In this document: positions 27,283 through 36,768 of the stretch, piece by piece
Layout: each line of letters opens with the position of its first letter
Numbering within the stretch: the stretch's first letter is position 1
The notes under the pieces: generated by a model
The model's input: the letters and a program-made list of their open reading frames with translations, nothing else
The model's database searches: none
What the model was told of the DNA's origin: nothing
Assembly (NCBI GenBank): GCA_963695415.1
Contig: CAVOGL010000003.1
Coordinates: forward strand, 248,001-312,000
Length of the DNA: 64,000 nucleotides
From: CAVXWV01 sp963695415
GTDB taxonomy: Bacteria; Chloroflexota; Anaerolineae; Anaerolineales; UBA4823
Direction: 5' to 3'
Translations under genes and position numbers: made by a program

Positions 27283-27426
27283 CTTTCTAACAAAAACTGA
27301 GAAACGTTCTTTCATCAGATTCGTTGCCAACCATCTGCATCCTGAAATGGCTGGGGTGGAAATGGGTCAGGACGGGTTCTCAAGATCCTGAGAGAAGTGA
27401 TAGATTAATGCTGAGAGGACCTTTCA

Positions 27427-28542
27427 TTGGCTAACTCACCTCTTTATCCGCTGAGATTCAAGGAAATCATCCGTAATTACGGTTTTGGTGACCGGAATCT
27501 GGTGACGTTTTTTGATAAAGACGGTCTCCCTGAAGACGGTTCCATCGCTGAGACCTGGGAAGTATGTGACCGTCCGGGTCTGTCGAGTATTGTTATCAAT
27601 GGAGGATTGGCAGGGATGACGCTTAATGAGCTCATCCACGATTATGGCGCTGACCTGTTGGGAACCGAAATCGTTAACCGGTATGGTTTGTTCTTCCCCC
27701 TGCTGATCAAGTTCCTGGATGTGGCACATCCCCTGGGCGAACAAAGCCATCCGAACGATGAGCAGGCTGCTAGGATGGGTGCCCGGAAGGGGAAAGGAGA
27801 CCCAGGGAAGACAGAAGCCTGGTATATGGTCAAGACAGATCCTGGCGCGACGGTGCACTGCGGGAACAAAACGGGCATCAGCGAGGAAGAGTTCTACCAG
27901 GCGCTTCTAAACGGCACCACCATCGAATTAATGCAAGAATTCACGGTCAAGCCTGGAGACGCTTTCCTTTTGCATGCGGGTACCATCCATTACAGCAAAG
28001 GCGGGGTGATTTTCTACGAGATCATGCAGAATTCCGACCTGACGATTGGGTTGAGACCACCGAAGGACGATCTCCCGCCGGACCAGGTCGAACAGATTTG
28101 CCGGGAAAAACTCGAGTATGTATTCCTGGAAGAGGATATGTCGGCTAAAGTTAACCCCATCTGCGTGAGTAACCCGGCAGGCACCACCAGCTACATTTTC
28201 TGTTGCACTCACTTCGCATTGGAACGGCTTGATCTGGAAGGTGAATACAGCATGGAATTGAGTGGGGAACGTTTCTATGTCCTCAGCCAGATTTCTGGTC
28301 AAACGATGGTGATATCTGGTGAATACCACCTGCTGTTGAAACCCGGGGTCACCTGCCTGCTGCCTGCATCATTAAGAACGGTCATTTTGAAACCAATTGG
28401 AGAAGTGCAGCTACTTAATGCCTATGTACCTGATATCAGGAATGACATCCTTGAGCCGCTGAGACGGGTGGGCATACAGGACCAGGACATCATCCAGTTG
28501 GGCGGGCGAACGAAGCAGAATCCGCTCCAGGGGTTCATGTGA
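27427..28542 (+). CDS. mannose-6-phosphate isomerase, type I-like
   Basis: 371 residues. Cupin zinc-site residues are visible: LDVAHPLGEQSHPND (Gln and His), KTEAWYMV (Glu) and FLLHAGTIHYSK (His). Reaction: mannose-6-phosphate to fructose-6-phosphate in the cytoplasm, the entry of mannose to glycolysis. TTG start with GAGAGG about 9 nt upstream; no ATG nearby fits. Follows the sialidase-like gene on the same strand, in keeping with glycan breakdown. Confidence 0.85.
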   Translation: MANSPLYPLRFKEIIRNYGFGDRNLVTFFDKDGLPEDGSIAETWEVCDRPGLSSIVINGGLAGMTLNELIHDYGADLLGTEIVNRYGLFFPLLIKFLDVAHPLGEQSHPNDEQAARMGARKGKGDPGKTEAWYMVKTDPGATVHCGNKTGISEEEFYQALLNGTTIELMQEFTVKPGDAFLLHAGTIHYSKGGVIFYEIMQNSDLTIGLRPPKDDLPPDQVEQICREKLEYVFLEEDMSAKVNPICVSNPAGTTSYIFCCTHFALERLDLEGEYSMELSGERFYVLSQISGQTMVISGEYHLLLKPGVTCLLPASLRTVILKPIGEVQLLNAYVPDIRNDILEPLRRVGIQDQDIIQLGGRTKQNPLQGFM

Positions 28543-28623
28543 TATCCTGGAATTGGATGTGAGACGTAAAGGATAAACACGGATGGGGATACGGTCAAAT
28601 CGTAATGTACATGGAGGATAGCA

Positions 28624-28998
28624 ATGTCCGAATCAGGTTATCAATTACAGCTGTTGAAAGTTCCTGTCACAGATGTGGAGGCATCAAGCCAATTCTATGT
28701 GAGTGAATTGGGATGCGAGTTACAGTTCGCAGCCGCGGAATATGGCTGGGCACACATGTCTGCCGGAGACGTAACCCTGGCTCTTTATGTGCCTGGAATG
28801 GGAGGCGGAGATGGAAAAACTGGCGGGAGCCTGGATTTCCACCTCTCCCTGCCTGGTAGCCAGTTTGACGAGTTAGCGCAGCGTCTCCTGAAGGGTGGTC
28901 ATCTCTCCGAAAACATGATCCATACCGGTAATGACGGCAGCACCTTTGTGGATGTCATCGATCCGGATGGCAATGTGATTAAAATTATGAAACGATGA
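28624..28998 (+). CDS. VOC/glyoxalase-family protein
   Basis: 124 residues of one vicinal-oxygen-chelate module pair: YQLQLLKVPVTDVEASSQFYVSELG at the start and GSTFVDVIDPDGNVIKIM at the end, the Glyoxalase/bleomycin-resistance layout. Metal and substrate unknown. GGAGG 7 nt upstream of ATG. Its stop overlaps the next start (ATGA). Confidence 0.88.
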   Translation: MSESGYQLQLLKVPVTDVEASSQFYVSELGCELQFAAAEYGWAHMSAGDVTLALYVPGMGGGDGKTGGSLDFHLSLPGSQFDELAQRLLKGGHLSENMIHTGNDGSTFVDVIDPDGNVIKIMKR

Positions 28999-29782
28999 GT
29001 AAGAAGAATATTTACGCAGTAGTACGTGGTCATAAACCCGGAATGTATCCTGCATGGTATGGTCATGGTGGCGCCCAGGAGCAGGTCGAAAATTTTACTG
29101 ACGCAATCTATAAAGGTTTTCATTCACAGGATGAAATGATCCAGTGGCTGCGGGGATTTGACCCTGAAATCTTGCAGCGGACTGCACCATCTTTGTATAA
29201 ACTGGTGGCTGAAAGTACCGTTGAATCAATATCGGACATTGAAACTCGTGACCTTGCTGACGGGAAAGTGATCATGTACACGGATGGCGGGGCTCTAGGT
29301 AACCCCGGACCGGGCGGGTACGGCGTTGTGTTGAAATACAAGAAAAAGCGGAGCGAATTATGCGGGCGGATTTCGAAAAACCACGAATAATCGCATGGAG
29401 ATTATGGCATGTATCGCTGGATTACGATGAATTGAAGAAGAAAAGTGACGTGGTCATCTACAGCGATTCGAAATATGTGGTTGACAACATCTCGAATGGG
29501 TTTGTCAGGCGCTGGAAGGCAAATGGCTGGATGAGATCGAAGAGGCACAGGGCGGAGAATGCTGACTTATGGGAGCAGCTGCTTGATTTGTGCGACCGGC
29601 ACCATGTCGAATTTCGCTGGGTGAGAGGGCATTCTGCCAATGCCGAGAACGAGCGCTGTGATCTCCTGGCAACGAGGGCTGCCCAAAAGAAAAACCTGCC
29701 AGCAGATATTGCCTTCGAAACATCTGACACTGGCAATACTCTTCCATTGTTCTCTTCGAATAATCCTCAACCTAAAGGCTGA
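28995..29782 (+). CDS. rnhA: ribonuclease HI with N-terminal viroplasmin domain, two frameshifts
   Basis: N-terminal RNA/DNA-hybrid-binding domain of viroplasmin type (YAVVRGHKPGMYPAWY, QVENFTDAIYKGFHS). Then the RNase H fold: first Asp in IMYTDGGALGNPGPGGYGVV, a stretch with FRKTTNNRMEIMA (catalytic Glu) readable only in another frame near 29370-29425, and YSDSKYVVDNI and WVRGHSANAENERCD in the third. Two indels separate these. Joined it is about 260 residues and would cleave RNA in RNA-DNA hybrids. All four catalytic residues are present, so base-call errors are as likely as decay. Confidence 0.85.
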
Positions 29783-29939
29783 CCCCGGCTTTTGAGAGCT
29801 GCACCTGGGACTGGAGCGCTCATAACGGAGGGGTAAGGTAGGCTTTGCTCCAAAGACTCGAGGTGACTTTGCCGTCCGAGTAACTTTCATTTGGCGTCCG
29901 GTTTGGTGGGGGAATTTCCGAAACTCGTGTAAAAAACAC

Positions 29940-29977
29940 TTGACATGATGTAAAAAATAATTTACTATATGTATAGT
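29940..29977 (+). promoter_or_regulatory. promoter and overlapping dyad of the membrane protein/XRE pair
   Basis: TTGACA (29940-29945), 17 bp, TACTAT (29963-29968). The dyad ACTATA-TG-TATAGT (29964-29977) covers the -10 box, and related half-sites (GATATACA, ACTATACA) follow up to 30008. The overlap suggests repression by the XRE protein encoded two genes downstream; that is inferred. Confidence 0.75.
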
Positions 29978-30023
29978 AAGATATACATTGAGTAAAGCAG
30001 ACTATACATCACGAGGAGATCAC

Positions 30024-30476
30024 ATGGAATACCAACAAATCACCACCATTGTCACTTTTGCCAGCCAGCTTCTGGTCCTGGTGTACTACCTGGTCAATAT
30101 GTTCCGCATGATCCAGTCAGGAGACATGGTAGAGTCGCAGGTTTTCATCTTATGGGCTGTCGTCATCGTTGCGACCATCGTCATTACGGTCGTCAGCATT
30201 GTCCTGACCACCATTATTATCAGCATCGTCCGCGCAGTTAAAACGGGGAAGGTGGAGGAAGAACGCTTCATCGTGGATGAGCGTGATAAATTGATCGATT
30301 TGAAAGGCGACCGAGTTTCATATATTGCGTACGGAATCATCGTTTTTCTCTCCATGTTAACCTTCGTTTTTCACCAACCGCCCCTGGTGATGTTCAGCCT
30401 GTTAATCCTGGCTGGAATCCTGGGTGGGATCAGCGGGAGTGTTTACAAATTGTATTGCTATCGAAGGGGGTTCTGA
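30024..30476 (+). CDS. small integral membrane protein partnered with an XRE regulator
   Basis: 150 residues with four predicted membrane segments (two before and two after a charged cytoplasmic loop near residues 75-95, VKTGKVEEERFIVDERDKL). Proteins with this 'DERD' loop and a following small XRE gene form common two-gene operons in Firmicutes and Chloroflexota. Their function is not established. GAGGAG precedes ATG 30024 by 6 nt; the stop lies 1 nt before the next ATG. Confidence 0.7.
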   Translation: MEYQQITTIVTFASQLLVLVYYLVNMFRMIQSGDMVESQVFILWAVVIVATIVITVVSIVLTTIIISIVRAVKTGKVEEERFIVDERDKLIDLKGDRVSYIAYGIIVFLSMLTFVFHQPPLVMFSLLILAGILGGISGSVYKLYCYRRGF

Positions 30477-30477
30477 G

Positions 30478-30705
30478 ATGGGTAAAAGCCAGATCCGCAA
30501 TAATATCCGCACATTACGTTTCCTTCACGATGAAATGACCCAGGAGCAGCTGGCTGAAAAAGTGGGCGTGACCAGGCAGACGATCATCGCCATCGAGGGA
30601 GCCAAATATTCCCCTTCCCTGGAGCTGGCATTTCGTATCGCGCATGTTTTCGGGGTTCCTCTGGAAGAGGTGTTTATTTACACTTCTGAAGGGGAGTCCG
30701 AATGA
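30478..30705 (+). CDS. small XRE-family HTH regulator
   Basis: 75 residues, almost only the HTH: MTQEQLAEKVGVTRQTIIAI, then GAKYSPSLELAFRIAHVFGVPLEEVF. It matches the short Cro/YgzD-type regulators. ATG 30478 follows AAGGGGGT by 5 nt. Cotranscribed with the membrane protein and likely to bind the dyad over the shared promoter. Confidence 0.9.
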   Translation: MGKSQIRNNIRTLRFLHDEMTQEQLAEKVGVTRQTIIAIEGAKYSPSLELAFRIAHVFGVPLEEVFIYTSEGESE

Positions 30706-30781
30706 ATCCATCATTGCATCTGGGCATATGTACGGATAATGCATGTCCAGAACTAACAAATTATTGAGGATGAAACAAACT

Positions 30782-31819
30782 ATGAAAGCGATTGTATATA
30801 CAGAATTTGGTCCACCGGACGTACTCAAAGTGAATGAAGTAGAAAAACCTGCTCCCGGAGATAACGAAATTTTGATCAGGGTTCACGCAGCTACGGTCAG
30901 CTACGGCGACCTTGTCGCCAGGAATTTCAAGAATATCCCGGCAAGTGAATTCCACATGCCTCTCCCTTTACTGCTGCCCTCAAAGGTATATTTCGGTTTG
31001 ACCAAACCCAGGGTCAATATCCTGGGGAGTGAATGTGCGGGTGAAGTTGCGGAAATCGGCAGGGAGGTTAAGCGATTCAAGCCAGGCGACCACGTGTTTG
31101 CCTACCTCGGGCAGCGGATGGGCGCATATGCAGAATATGTGATTGTGCCGGAAGATGGCATGGTTGAGACGATGCCCGCCGGTATGTCTTTTGCAGAAGC
31201 CGCGACTCTTCCCTACGGGGCAATCATGGCGGCGAGTATCCTCCGCAAAGTGATAATCGAACCGGGTGACAGAGTTCTGGTGAATGGCGCTTCAGGCGGG
31301 ATTGGTTCGGCTGCTGTCCAGTTGGCGAAACATGATGGTGCGCATGTTACCGGGGTGTGTGGTAGCCCAAGGGTGGAATATGTCAAAGGACTGGGAGCGG
31401 ATCGTGTCATTGATTACACCAAAGAGGATTTCACCCAGAATGGTGAGAAGTACGATCTCATTTTTGACGTGCTGGGCAAGAGCTCATATTCACACTGTAA
31501 GGTTTCTTTGAAGCCAGACGGAACTTACCTGCTGGCAAGCTTCAAGATGAAAGCAGTTTTGCAGATGCTGCGCACGAACTTCAGACTCGGACAGAGGGGA
31601 AGGCAGAGTGGTAAACGGGTGATCTGTGCGATGGCGAGTGAAAACCGAGACGACCTGGCAATGGTCAGAGATCTTTGTGAAGCGGGGTACTTCAAAACCA
31701 TCATCGACCGGAGTTTTCCGATGGAAGAGGCTTCCGAGGCGCACCGCTATGTTGAGTCAGGGGACAAGAAAGGGCAAGTTGTCATCACCTTCGCAATGGA
31801 AACTTCGCCGGTCATGTGA
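30782..31819 (+). CDS. NAD(P)-dependent MDR oxidoreductase, quinone-reductase-like
   Basis: 345 residues. MKAIVYTEFGPPDVLKVNEVEKP, GSECAGEVAEIG and the nucleotide motif VNGASGGIGSAAVQLAKHDGA (AxxGGxG variety) are those of zinc-free quinone oxidoreductases and enoyl reductases. No zinc-ligand cysteines. Reduces a small carbonyl or quinone with NADPH; substrate unknown. The start at 30782 fits the family N-terminus and has TGAGGA upstream. Confidence 0.88.
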   Translation: MKAIVYTEFGPPDVLKVNEVEKPAPGDNEILIRVHAATVSYGDLVARNFKNIPASEFHMPLPLLLPSKVYFGLTKPRVNILGSECAGEVAEIGREVKRFKPGDHVFAYLGQRMGAYAEYVIVPEDGMVETMPAGMSFAEAATLPYGAIMAASILRKVIIEPGDRVLVNGASGGIGSAAVQLAKHDGAHVTGVCGSPRVEYVKGLGADRVIDYTKEDFTQNGEKYDLIFDVLGKSSYSHCKVSLKPDGTYLLASFKMKAVLQMLRTNFRLGQRGRQSGKRVICAMASENRDDLAMVRDLCEAGYFKTIIDRSFPMEEASEAHRYVESGDKKGQVVITFAMETSPVM

Positions 31820-31917
31820 CCTCTCCTGTGACTACTGGCACTTATTTATGTGACTTCTCCAATGTAAGATACGGACCATAAGACCATGGAAATTCAATTT
31901 ATAAAAGGAGAATGTCA

Positions 31918-33294
31918 ATGAATACAAAATTAAAAGTCTACTCTATCCTCAGCCTGGCAGTGATCGCAGCCCTCTTCACTGCACTGGCTTTTGCCCCGGC
32001 TGCTTATGCCTTTGATGGGCGTACTGGCGACCTGGTGGAGATTGGTGAAGGTGAAACCATCAACGATGATCTTTACCTTGCCGGAGATGAGATCCTGGTC
32101 GCAGGTACGATCAATGGTGATTTGATGGCGATTGGCGAGAAAGTCACCATCACGGGCGAGGTCACCGGTGACGTGTGGGCTGCCGGTCGTCAGGTGCTTG
32201 TCAACGGTGAAGTTGGCGATGACCTGTACGTTGCTGCGGCGGTCGTCACGTTGGGCAGCGAGTCGAACATCATCGATGATGTGTTCAGCGCCGGCTTCAG
32301 CGTGGAAAGTGAGCAAGGCAGCCAGCTGGGTGGCAGCCTGCTGATTGGTGCGTTCCAGGCGTTGGTGTCGGGAGATGTATTTGAGGACTTGCTGGCAGGG
32401 ACGAACCGTTTACGCCTCGAATCAACAATAGGCGGGGATGCCAGGATCGCTGTTTATACAAGTGGCGAGGCAAGAAACTATCGCTCATTCAGGGACAGCC
32501 TGGATATCCCGCATATACCCGTTGTACCGGCTGGTCTGACTTTCGGAAGCGAAGCAGAAATTGGTGGTCAACTGGAGTACACCAGCACGGAGCAGGTTTC
32601 CGTCCCATCGTCGGTCACCACGGACATACAACACCTGCTACCGCCTGCTGACCAGCAGGTAAAAGAGGAGATCAATACCACCGGACGCCTGCTGGTGAAC
32701 GGTGTGTTTTCCACCGTCTTCAACGGCTTTCGCCGCCTGATCGCCCTGCTGCTGGTCACTGCTTTGTTAGCCTGGCTCGTACCATCCGTGATCACAATCC
32801 CCTCCGCAAAGCTGCGGTCCAGACCGTGGGCTTCGTTAGGCACGGGTTTACTGGGTATCATCGCAGTTCCCTTTGTCCTGTTCTTTGCCCTGGGTGTGAT
32901 CGCTCTGGTAGCCCTCTTATTTGGCGCACTCACCCTGGGTGAGCTGCTGGGCACAGTCTTGGGGATCGGTTTGCCCGCATTGTCTCTGGCGGCTGGTGCA
33001 TTCTTCCTGATGCTCGGCTACCTGCCGCAAGCGATGGTCGCCTACCTGGGTGGTCGCTGGTTCTTCCGCAAGGTGCACCCGGAAACTGCTGAGAAAGTGA
33101 TCTGGCCTGCCTTACTCGGCGCTCTGGTCGTGGGACTGCTGGTAGCGGTGCCTGTACTCGGCTGGATCCTTGAGTTCGTGATTGTCCTCTTCGGTCTGGG
33201 TGCAATCATTCTGCTGGTTTGGGAGCGAATCAAGAGAACTCCTGCAACCAGGATGTCAGAACCCGCCACTCCCCCTGATGCAGTCGCAGGTTAG
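31918..33294 (+). CDS. bactofilin-like beta-helix membrane protein
   Basis: 458 residues. An N-terminal signal peptide (cleavage near AYAF) is followed by about 100 residues of short repeats (GDLYLAGDEILVAGTINGDL, VTITGEVTGDVWAAGRQVLV), the ladder pattern of polymer-forming cytoskeletal/bactofilin-type beta-helices. After a Ser/Thr linker come five or six membrane helices (about 270-435). The repeat part would be outside or in the periplasmic space, anchored by the helices. Role unknown, perhaps envelope organisation. AAAGGAG 7 nt before ATG 31918. A terminator follows, then a two-component system on the same strand. Confidence 0.75.
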   Translation: MNTKLKVYSILSLAVIAALFTALAFAPAAYAFDGRTGDLVEIGEGETINDDLYLAGDEILVAGTINGDLMAIGEKVTITGEVTGDVWAAGRQVLVNGEVGDDLYVAAAVVTLGSESNIIDDVFSAGFSVESEQGSQLGGSLLIGAFQALVSGDVFEDLLAGTNRLRLESTIGGDARIAVYTSGEARNYRSFRDSLDIPHIPVVPAGLTFGSEAEIGGQLEYTSTEQVSVPSSVTTDIQHLLPPADQQVKEEINTTGRLLVNGVFSTVFNGFRRLIALLLVTALLAWLVPSVITIPSAKLRSRPWASLGTGLLGIIAVPFVLFFALGVIALVALLFGALTLGELLGTVLGIGLPALSLAAGAFFLMLGYLPQAMVAYLGGRWFFRKVHPETAEKVIWPALLGALVVGLLVAVPVLGWILEFVIVLFGLGAIILLVWERIKRTPATRMSEPATPPDAVAG

Positions 33295-33315
33295 TTCGAA
33301 ATCCATTAAAAGTCT

Positions 33316-33356
33316 GGGCAACCGGGGTTTTCAGAACCGGTTGCCCGGCTTTGTTT
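33316..33356 (+). terminator. intrinsic terminator
   Basis: Stem GGGCAACCGG (33316-33325) and CCGGTTGCCC (33337-33346) with an 11-nt loop. A short T-rich tail (CTTTGTTT) follows. It ends the bactofilin-like gene, so the kinase gene downstream probably has its own promoter. Confidence 0.8.
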
Positions 33357-33384
33357 GGTACCAACAACGTGGGATAATGTACAC

Positions 33385-34635
33385 ATGCAGACCCCTACTC
33401 AAGGACGCTTCAGAACCTACAATCTGATCGCCCTGCTGGTTGTTTTGGGATCAGCTTTCAGTGCAATTCTGCAGATCGACAGCATACTGCTGCGCTGGCA
33501 GGTTGTCATATTGCTCGCAATCTTCCTGGGATTGCAAGCCAGCCTGCCGGAGGTGGATGATCGCCTGGCAAGCCGTCGAAAATCCGGCTTGATGGTCGGT
33601 CTACAGGCTCTGGTGATATCATACCTGGCTCTGCGCACCGGGATCGGATTTCCGTTCCTGATTCTATTTTTTATCCTCAGCATGAATGTTGCCCTGTACT
33701 TTCCACTGCGTTGGGTTCTCGGCTGGATTGCAGGTTTCATCCTTTTGACCGCTGTTCTCAGTGTTATTGGAGGCGGTTGGGAACAATTGTTACTGGAAAC
33801 AGCCGTTTATGCAACAGGGTACCTGTTCTTTGGGGTTATCACCAACGCGCTGCGAACTGCTCAGCTGGCTCAGTCTGAAAATGAGCGCCTGTACCAACAG
33901 CAAACTTACCTGGTCGATCAGCAAAAAGATCTCCTGGAACAACAGGCTGTGCTCCTGGATGAATTAAAACAAAAGAACAAAAAACTGCAAGAATACGCCC
34001 AGCAGGCGGAAACCCTGGCGGTTGTGGAGGAGCGCAACCGTTTGAGCCGTGAAATGCATGATACTCTCGGTCACCGGTTGACCAGCTCTGCTGTGCAGCT
34101 GGAGGCAGCTCAGCGTCTTCTGCCAGGACAGAGCGAGCGTGCGTCCAACATCATTGCTGATGTGCGCCAGGAAGTGCGTCAGGCATTGGCAGAGTTGAGG
34201 CAGGTCGTGGGCAGGCTTCGGGAACCCGTGGAAACCGAGATGGATCTTGCACAGGCACTGGTCAGAATGGTGGATAAATTCAAATCCGCCAGTGGTCTGG
34301 ATGTACGCCTGGAGCTGCCTGATATGTTATGTCCATTAACCCCGTCTCAAAGGCTGGCGTTATTCCGGGCTGCACAGGAGGGTTTGACTAACATCCAGCG
34401 CCATTCCCAGGCTACGGAAGCCTGCCTGCGGTTGCTCTGTACGTCTGATGAGATCTGTATGGTGCTCCACGATAACGGGCAGGGTTTACCCGCAGGCGGG
34501 TTGTCTTTAACTTCAGGTTATGGAATACGCGGGCTTACTGAACGCGCCGATGCCCTGGGAGGTGAAGCGCGGCTTGAAAACTCCCCTGATGGTGGGGCGG
34601 TGTTATCGGTATGCTTGCCAAGGAGTGACGCATGA
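33385..34635 (+). CDS. sensor histidine kinase, NarL/DesK type
   Basis: 416 residues. About six membrane segments fill residues 10-150. A coiled coil follows (about 165-215, Gln/Leu/Glu rich). The HisKA_3 dimerisation box is ERNRLSREMHDTLGHRL with the phospho-accepting His of REMHDTLGH. HATPase_c shows QEGLTNIQRHSQA (N box), LHDNGQGLP (G1) and GYGIRGLTERA (G2). It would autophosphorylate on an unknown membrane signal and pass phosphate to the regulator that overlaps it by 4 nt. The start is uncertain; 33385 is the first ATG after the terminator that fits. Confidence 0.92.
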   Translation: MQTPTQGRFRTYNLIALLVVLGSAFSAILQIDSILLRWQVVILLAIFLGLQASLPEVDDRLASRRKSGLMVGLQALVISYLALRTGIGFPFLILFFILSMNVALYFPLRWVLGWIAGFILLTAVLSVIGGGWEQLLLETAVYATGYLFFGVITNALRTAQLAQSENERLYQQQTYLVDQQKDLLEQQAVLLDELKQKNKKLQEYAQQAETLAVVEERNRLSREMHDTLGHRLTSSAVQLEAAQRLLPGQSERASNIIADVRQEVRQALAELRQVVGRLREPVETEMDLAQALVRMVDKFKSASGLDVRLELPDMLCPLTPSQRLALFRAAQEGLTNIQRHSQATEACLRLLCTSDEICMVLHDNGQGLPAGGLSLTSGYGIRGLTERADALGGEARLENSPDGGAVLSVCLPRSDA

Positions 34636-35279
34636 TTCGTGTTTTAATCGTTGATGACCAGCGTTTGATGCGCCAGGGATTGAGAACACTGCTCGAGTTG
34701 GAACCGGACATAGACATCGTTGGGGAAGCTGAGGATGGATTGGCAGCGCTGGAGCAATATGAACTGGGACAACCGGATGTGGTCTTAATGGACATCCGTA
34801 TGCCTCGCCTGGACGGCGTTGAATCAACGCACCGGCTGGTCAGCCAGTGGCCGGCTGCACGTGTGATCATCCTGACCACCTTCGACGATGACCAGAGTGT
34901 TTTCGAAGGTCTACGCGCAGGTGCCCTGGGTTACTTATTGAAGGATGTTTCGGGAAGTGAATTGGCGGAGGCAATTCGCACCGTTGCTGGTGGAGGCGCG
35001 CTGATCGAGCCTTCGGTGACACGGAAAGTGCTGGCCGAATTTACCCGCCTTGCTCCGGCAGGATCATCTTCCATAGAGCGGCTGCCCGACCCTTTGAGTG
35101 AACGCGAGATCGAGGTGCTCAACCTTCTGGCGCAAGGGGCAACAAACCGCCAGATTGCTGCCCAGCTATTCCTGGCAGAGGGAACGGTCAAGAATTATGT
35201 TTCCACAATCCTGGATAAACTGGGGGTCGATGACCGCACCCAGGCAGCCCTCCGGGCGCGCGAGCTGGGATTGATATAG
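34632..35279 (+). CDS. response regulator, NarL/LuxR type
   Basis: 215 residues. Receiver domain: IRVLIVDDQRLMRQGL with acidic Asp pair, phospho-acceptor Asp in DVVLMDIRMP, and Lys in GYLLKDVSG. LuxR-type HTH at the end: LSEREIEVLNLLAQGATNRQIAAQLFLAEGTVKNYVSTIL. Start ATGA overlaps the kinase stop, so translation is coupled. Targets not visible; the bactofilin-like gene just upstream is a candidate. Confidence 0.95.
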   Translation: MIRVLIVDDQRLMRQGLRTLLELEPDIDIVGEAEDGLAALEQYELGQPDVVLMDIRMPRLDGVESTHRLVSQWPAARVIILTTFDDDQSVFEGLRAGALGYLLKDVSGSELAEAIRTVAGGGALIEPSVTRKVLAEFTRLAPAGSSSIERLPDPLSEREIEVLNLLAQGATNRQIAAQLFLAEGTVKNYVSTILDKLGVDDRTQAALRARELGLI

Positions 35280-35343
35280 ACCACCTTATCTTCAAAATCA
35301 TTAGTGGTCATCGATTGTATGCAAATCATGTTTGGAGGGAAGA

Positions 35344-35835
35344 ATGGGTTTTGTTTCATCTATCATCGTGGTTGACGACGTGATGCGTTCCAGGGATTTG
35401 TATGAAAGGATCTTGAATCTAAAAGTGATTGCCGATTTCGGGATCAACAATGTGGGTTTTGAGGGTGGTTTGGCACTCTACAATAAATCCTTGTTCCAGG
35501 AGCTGGTTGGTGACATCAACATCGTGGACAGGTCGAATAATTTCGTGCTTTATTTTGAAGTGGATGATCTGGAAGGATTGGAAGACGAGGTCGAATCGCA
35601 TGGTTTTGAGTTTCTCCACAAAATAAGGGAACAACCCTGGAAACAGCGGACTTTCCGGTTTTATGACGTTGACAACCACATCCTCGAAATTGCGGAGAAA
35701 ATGAGTGCGGTTTCATACCGGCTCTATCAGGAAAATAAACCAATTGAAGAAATTTCCCAACTGACCGGTGAACCTGCGGACCTGGTAGCGTTGGAGATTG
35801 AACAATTCGAAGAAAAGAAAAAATCAGTACAATAA
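35344..35835 (+). CDS. VOC-family protein with C-terminal helical tail
   Basis: 163 residues. FVSSIIVVDDVMRSRDLYERILNLKVIADFG begins, and RTFRFYDVDNHILEIAEKM closes, one glyoxalase-type module. A 40-residue charged helical tail follows (EEISQLTGEPADLVALEIEQFEEKK), which may be a small HTH-like element. GGAGGG 6 nt upstream of ATG. Confidence 0.85.
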   Translation: MGFVSSIIVVDDVMRSRDLYERILNLKVIADFGINNVGFEGGLALYNKSLFQELVGDINIVDRSNNFVLYFEVDDLEGLEDEVESHGFEFLHKIREQPWKQRTFRFYDVDNHILEIAEKMSAVSYRLYQENKPIEEISQLTGEPADLVALEIEQFEEKKKSVQ

Positions 35836-35899
35836 GACCTGGTCTGTGAATTTTTAAAAGCAATGCCGCAGTCAGGCAATCTGATAAGAGGAAATGCAA

Positions 35900-36250
35900 A
35901 TGAAGCTGCAATCAATTTTACCCGTCATCATTTCCATCATTGTAATCATCGCCGTCGCCATCCTGGAACGCCAGAGCAAATTTGCCGCAGCGATCACGGC
36001 GACGATGCCTCTGGGTATTCCTCTCGCTCTGTGGATCGTCTACTCAGCCAATAATGGGGACCCTGTGGTTATGCAGGACCTGACCCGGGGGTTGATCCTG
36101 GGCATCGTCCCAACGGTTGGTTTTACCATTGCAGTCTGGATCTGCGCACGAGCGGAATTGAAGTTGATCCCAATGCTGGTGATCAGTTATATTGTCTGGA
36201 TGATTGTTTTTGGATTCATTTTCATCATTAAAAAATACCTGGGTTTGTGA
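35900..36250 (+). CDS. small membrane protein, four helices
   Basis: 116 residues, almost all hydrophobic, four predicted membrane segments. It has a basic first loop (ERQSKFAAAITATMPLGIPLA) and a short cytosolic C-terminus. Size and layout resemble GlpM/DUF3147 proteins but I am not sure. AAGAGG 8 nt before ATG 35900; a closer ATG at 35894 is too near it. Confidence 0.6.
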   Translation: MKLQSILPVIISIIVIIAVAILERQSKFAAAITATMPLGIPLALWIVYSANNGDPVVMQDLTRGLILGIVPTVGFTIAVWICARAELKLIPMLVISYIVWMIVFGFIFIIKKYLGL

Positions 36251-36308
36251 GGGATGGGACGCCATTAACTCAACATCATCCTGGCTTAAGTCTGAAAAGT
36301 TGGTAGAT

Positions 36309-36734
36309 ATGACATCAATCGGACATTACCCATATCATGATCTTTATATAAACCTGGTTTACAAAATCAGACACCTGGCACCACCGGGCGTTACGGAGGC
36401 ATGGGGAGTGGTCAAGTTTCATGGGATCGCCGATTTTCGTCTGAATTACAGGAAATATCGGGTTATCGAACTCGCACCATTACCCACCCGGATCGCGGTG
36501 TTCATGGAATGGAGGAAGATCTTCCGGCAGCCTGAGATTTATGCGGACGATCCGGACTATTTATCCTTCGAGGATGCATTTGGATACCTTGAAGTGAATA
36601 GTAATTGGAACCAGCCCTGGAATGTGGTTCCAGACACGGATCTAGAGGATCCATACGTTGATTCGTTTCTGGAAATTGGCATGAGACTGATGGTAAAAGA
36701 AATCAAGATGCAGCATCCGTCTACCAACGTCTGA
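36309..36734 (+). CDS. hypothetical protein
   Basis: 141 residues, no signal or membrane segment, rich in aromatic and acidic residues (HYPYHDLYINLVYKIRH, DDPDYLSFEDAFGYLEV). I recognise no family. Lies 58 bp after the membrane protein and 34 bp before the glycosylase start, same strand. Confidence 0.5.
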   Translation: MTSIGHYPYHDLYINLVYKIRHLAPPGVTEAWGVVKFHGIADFRLNYRKYRVIELAPLPTRIAVFMEWRKIFRQPEIYADDPDYLSFEDAFGYLEVNSNWNQPWNVVPDTDLEDPYVDSFLEIGMRLMVKEIKMQHPSTNV

Positions 36735-36768
36735 TCTATGGATGAAATCAAGATAAAGGATATTATTA

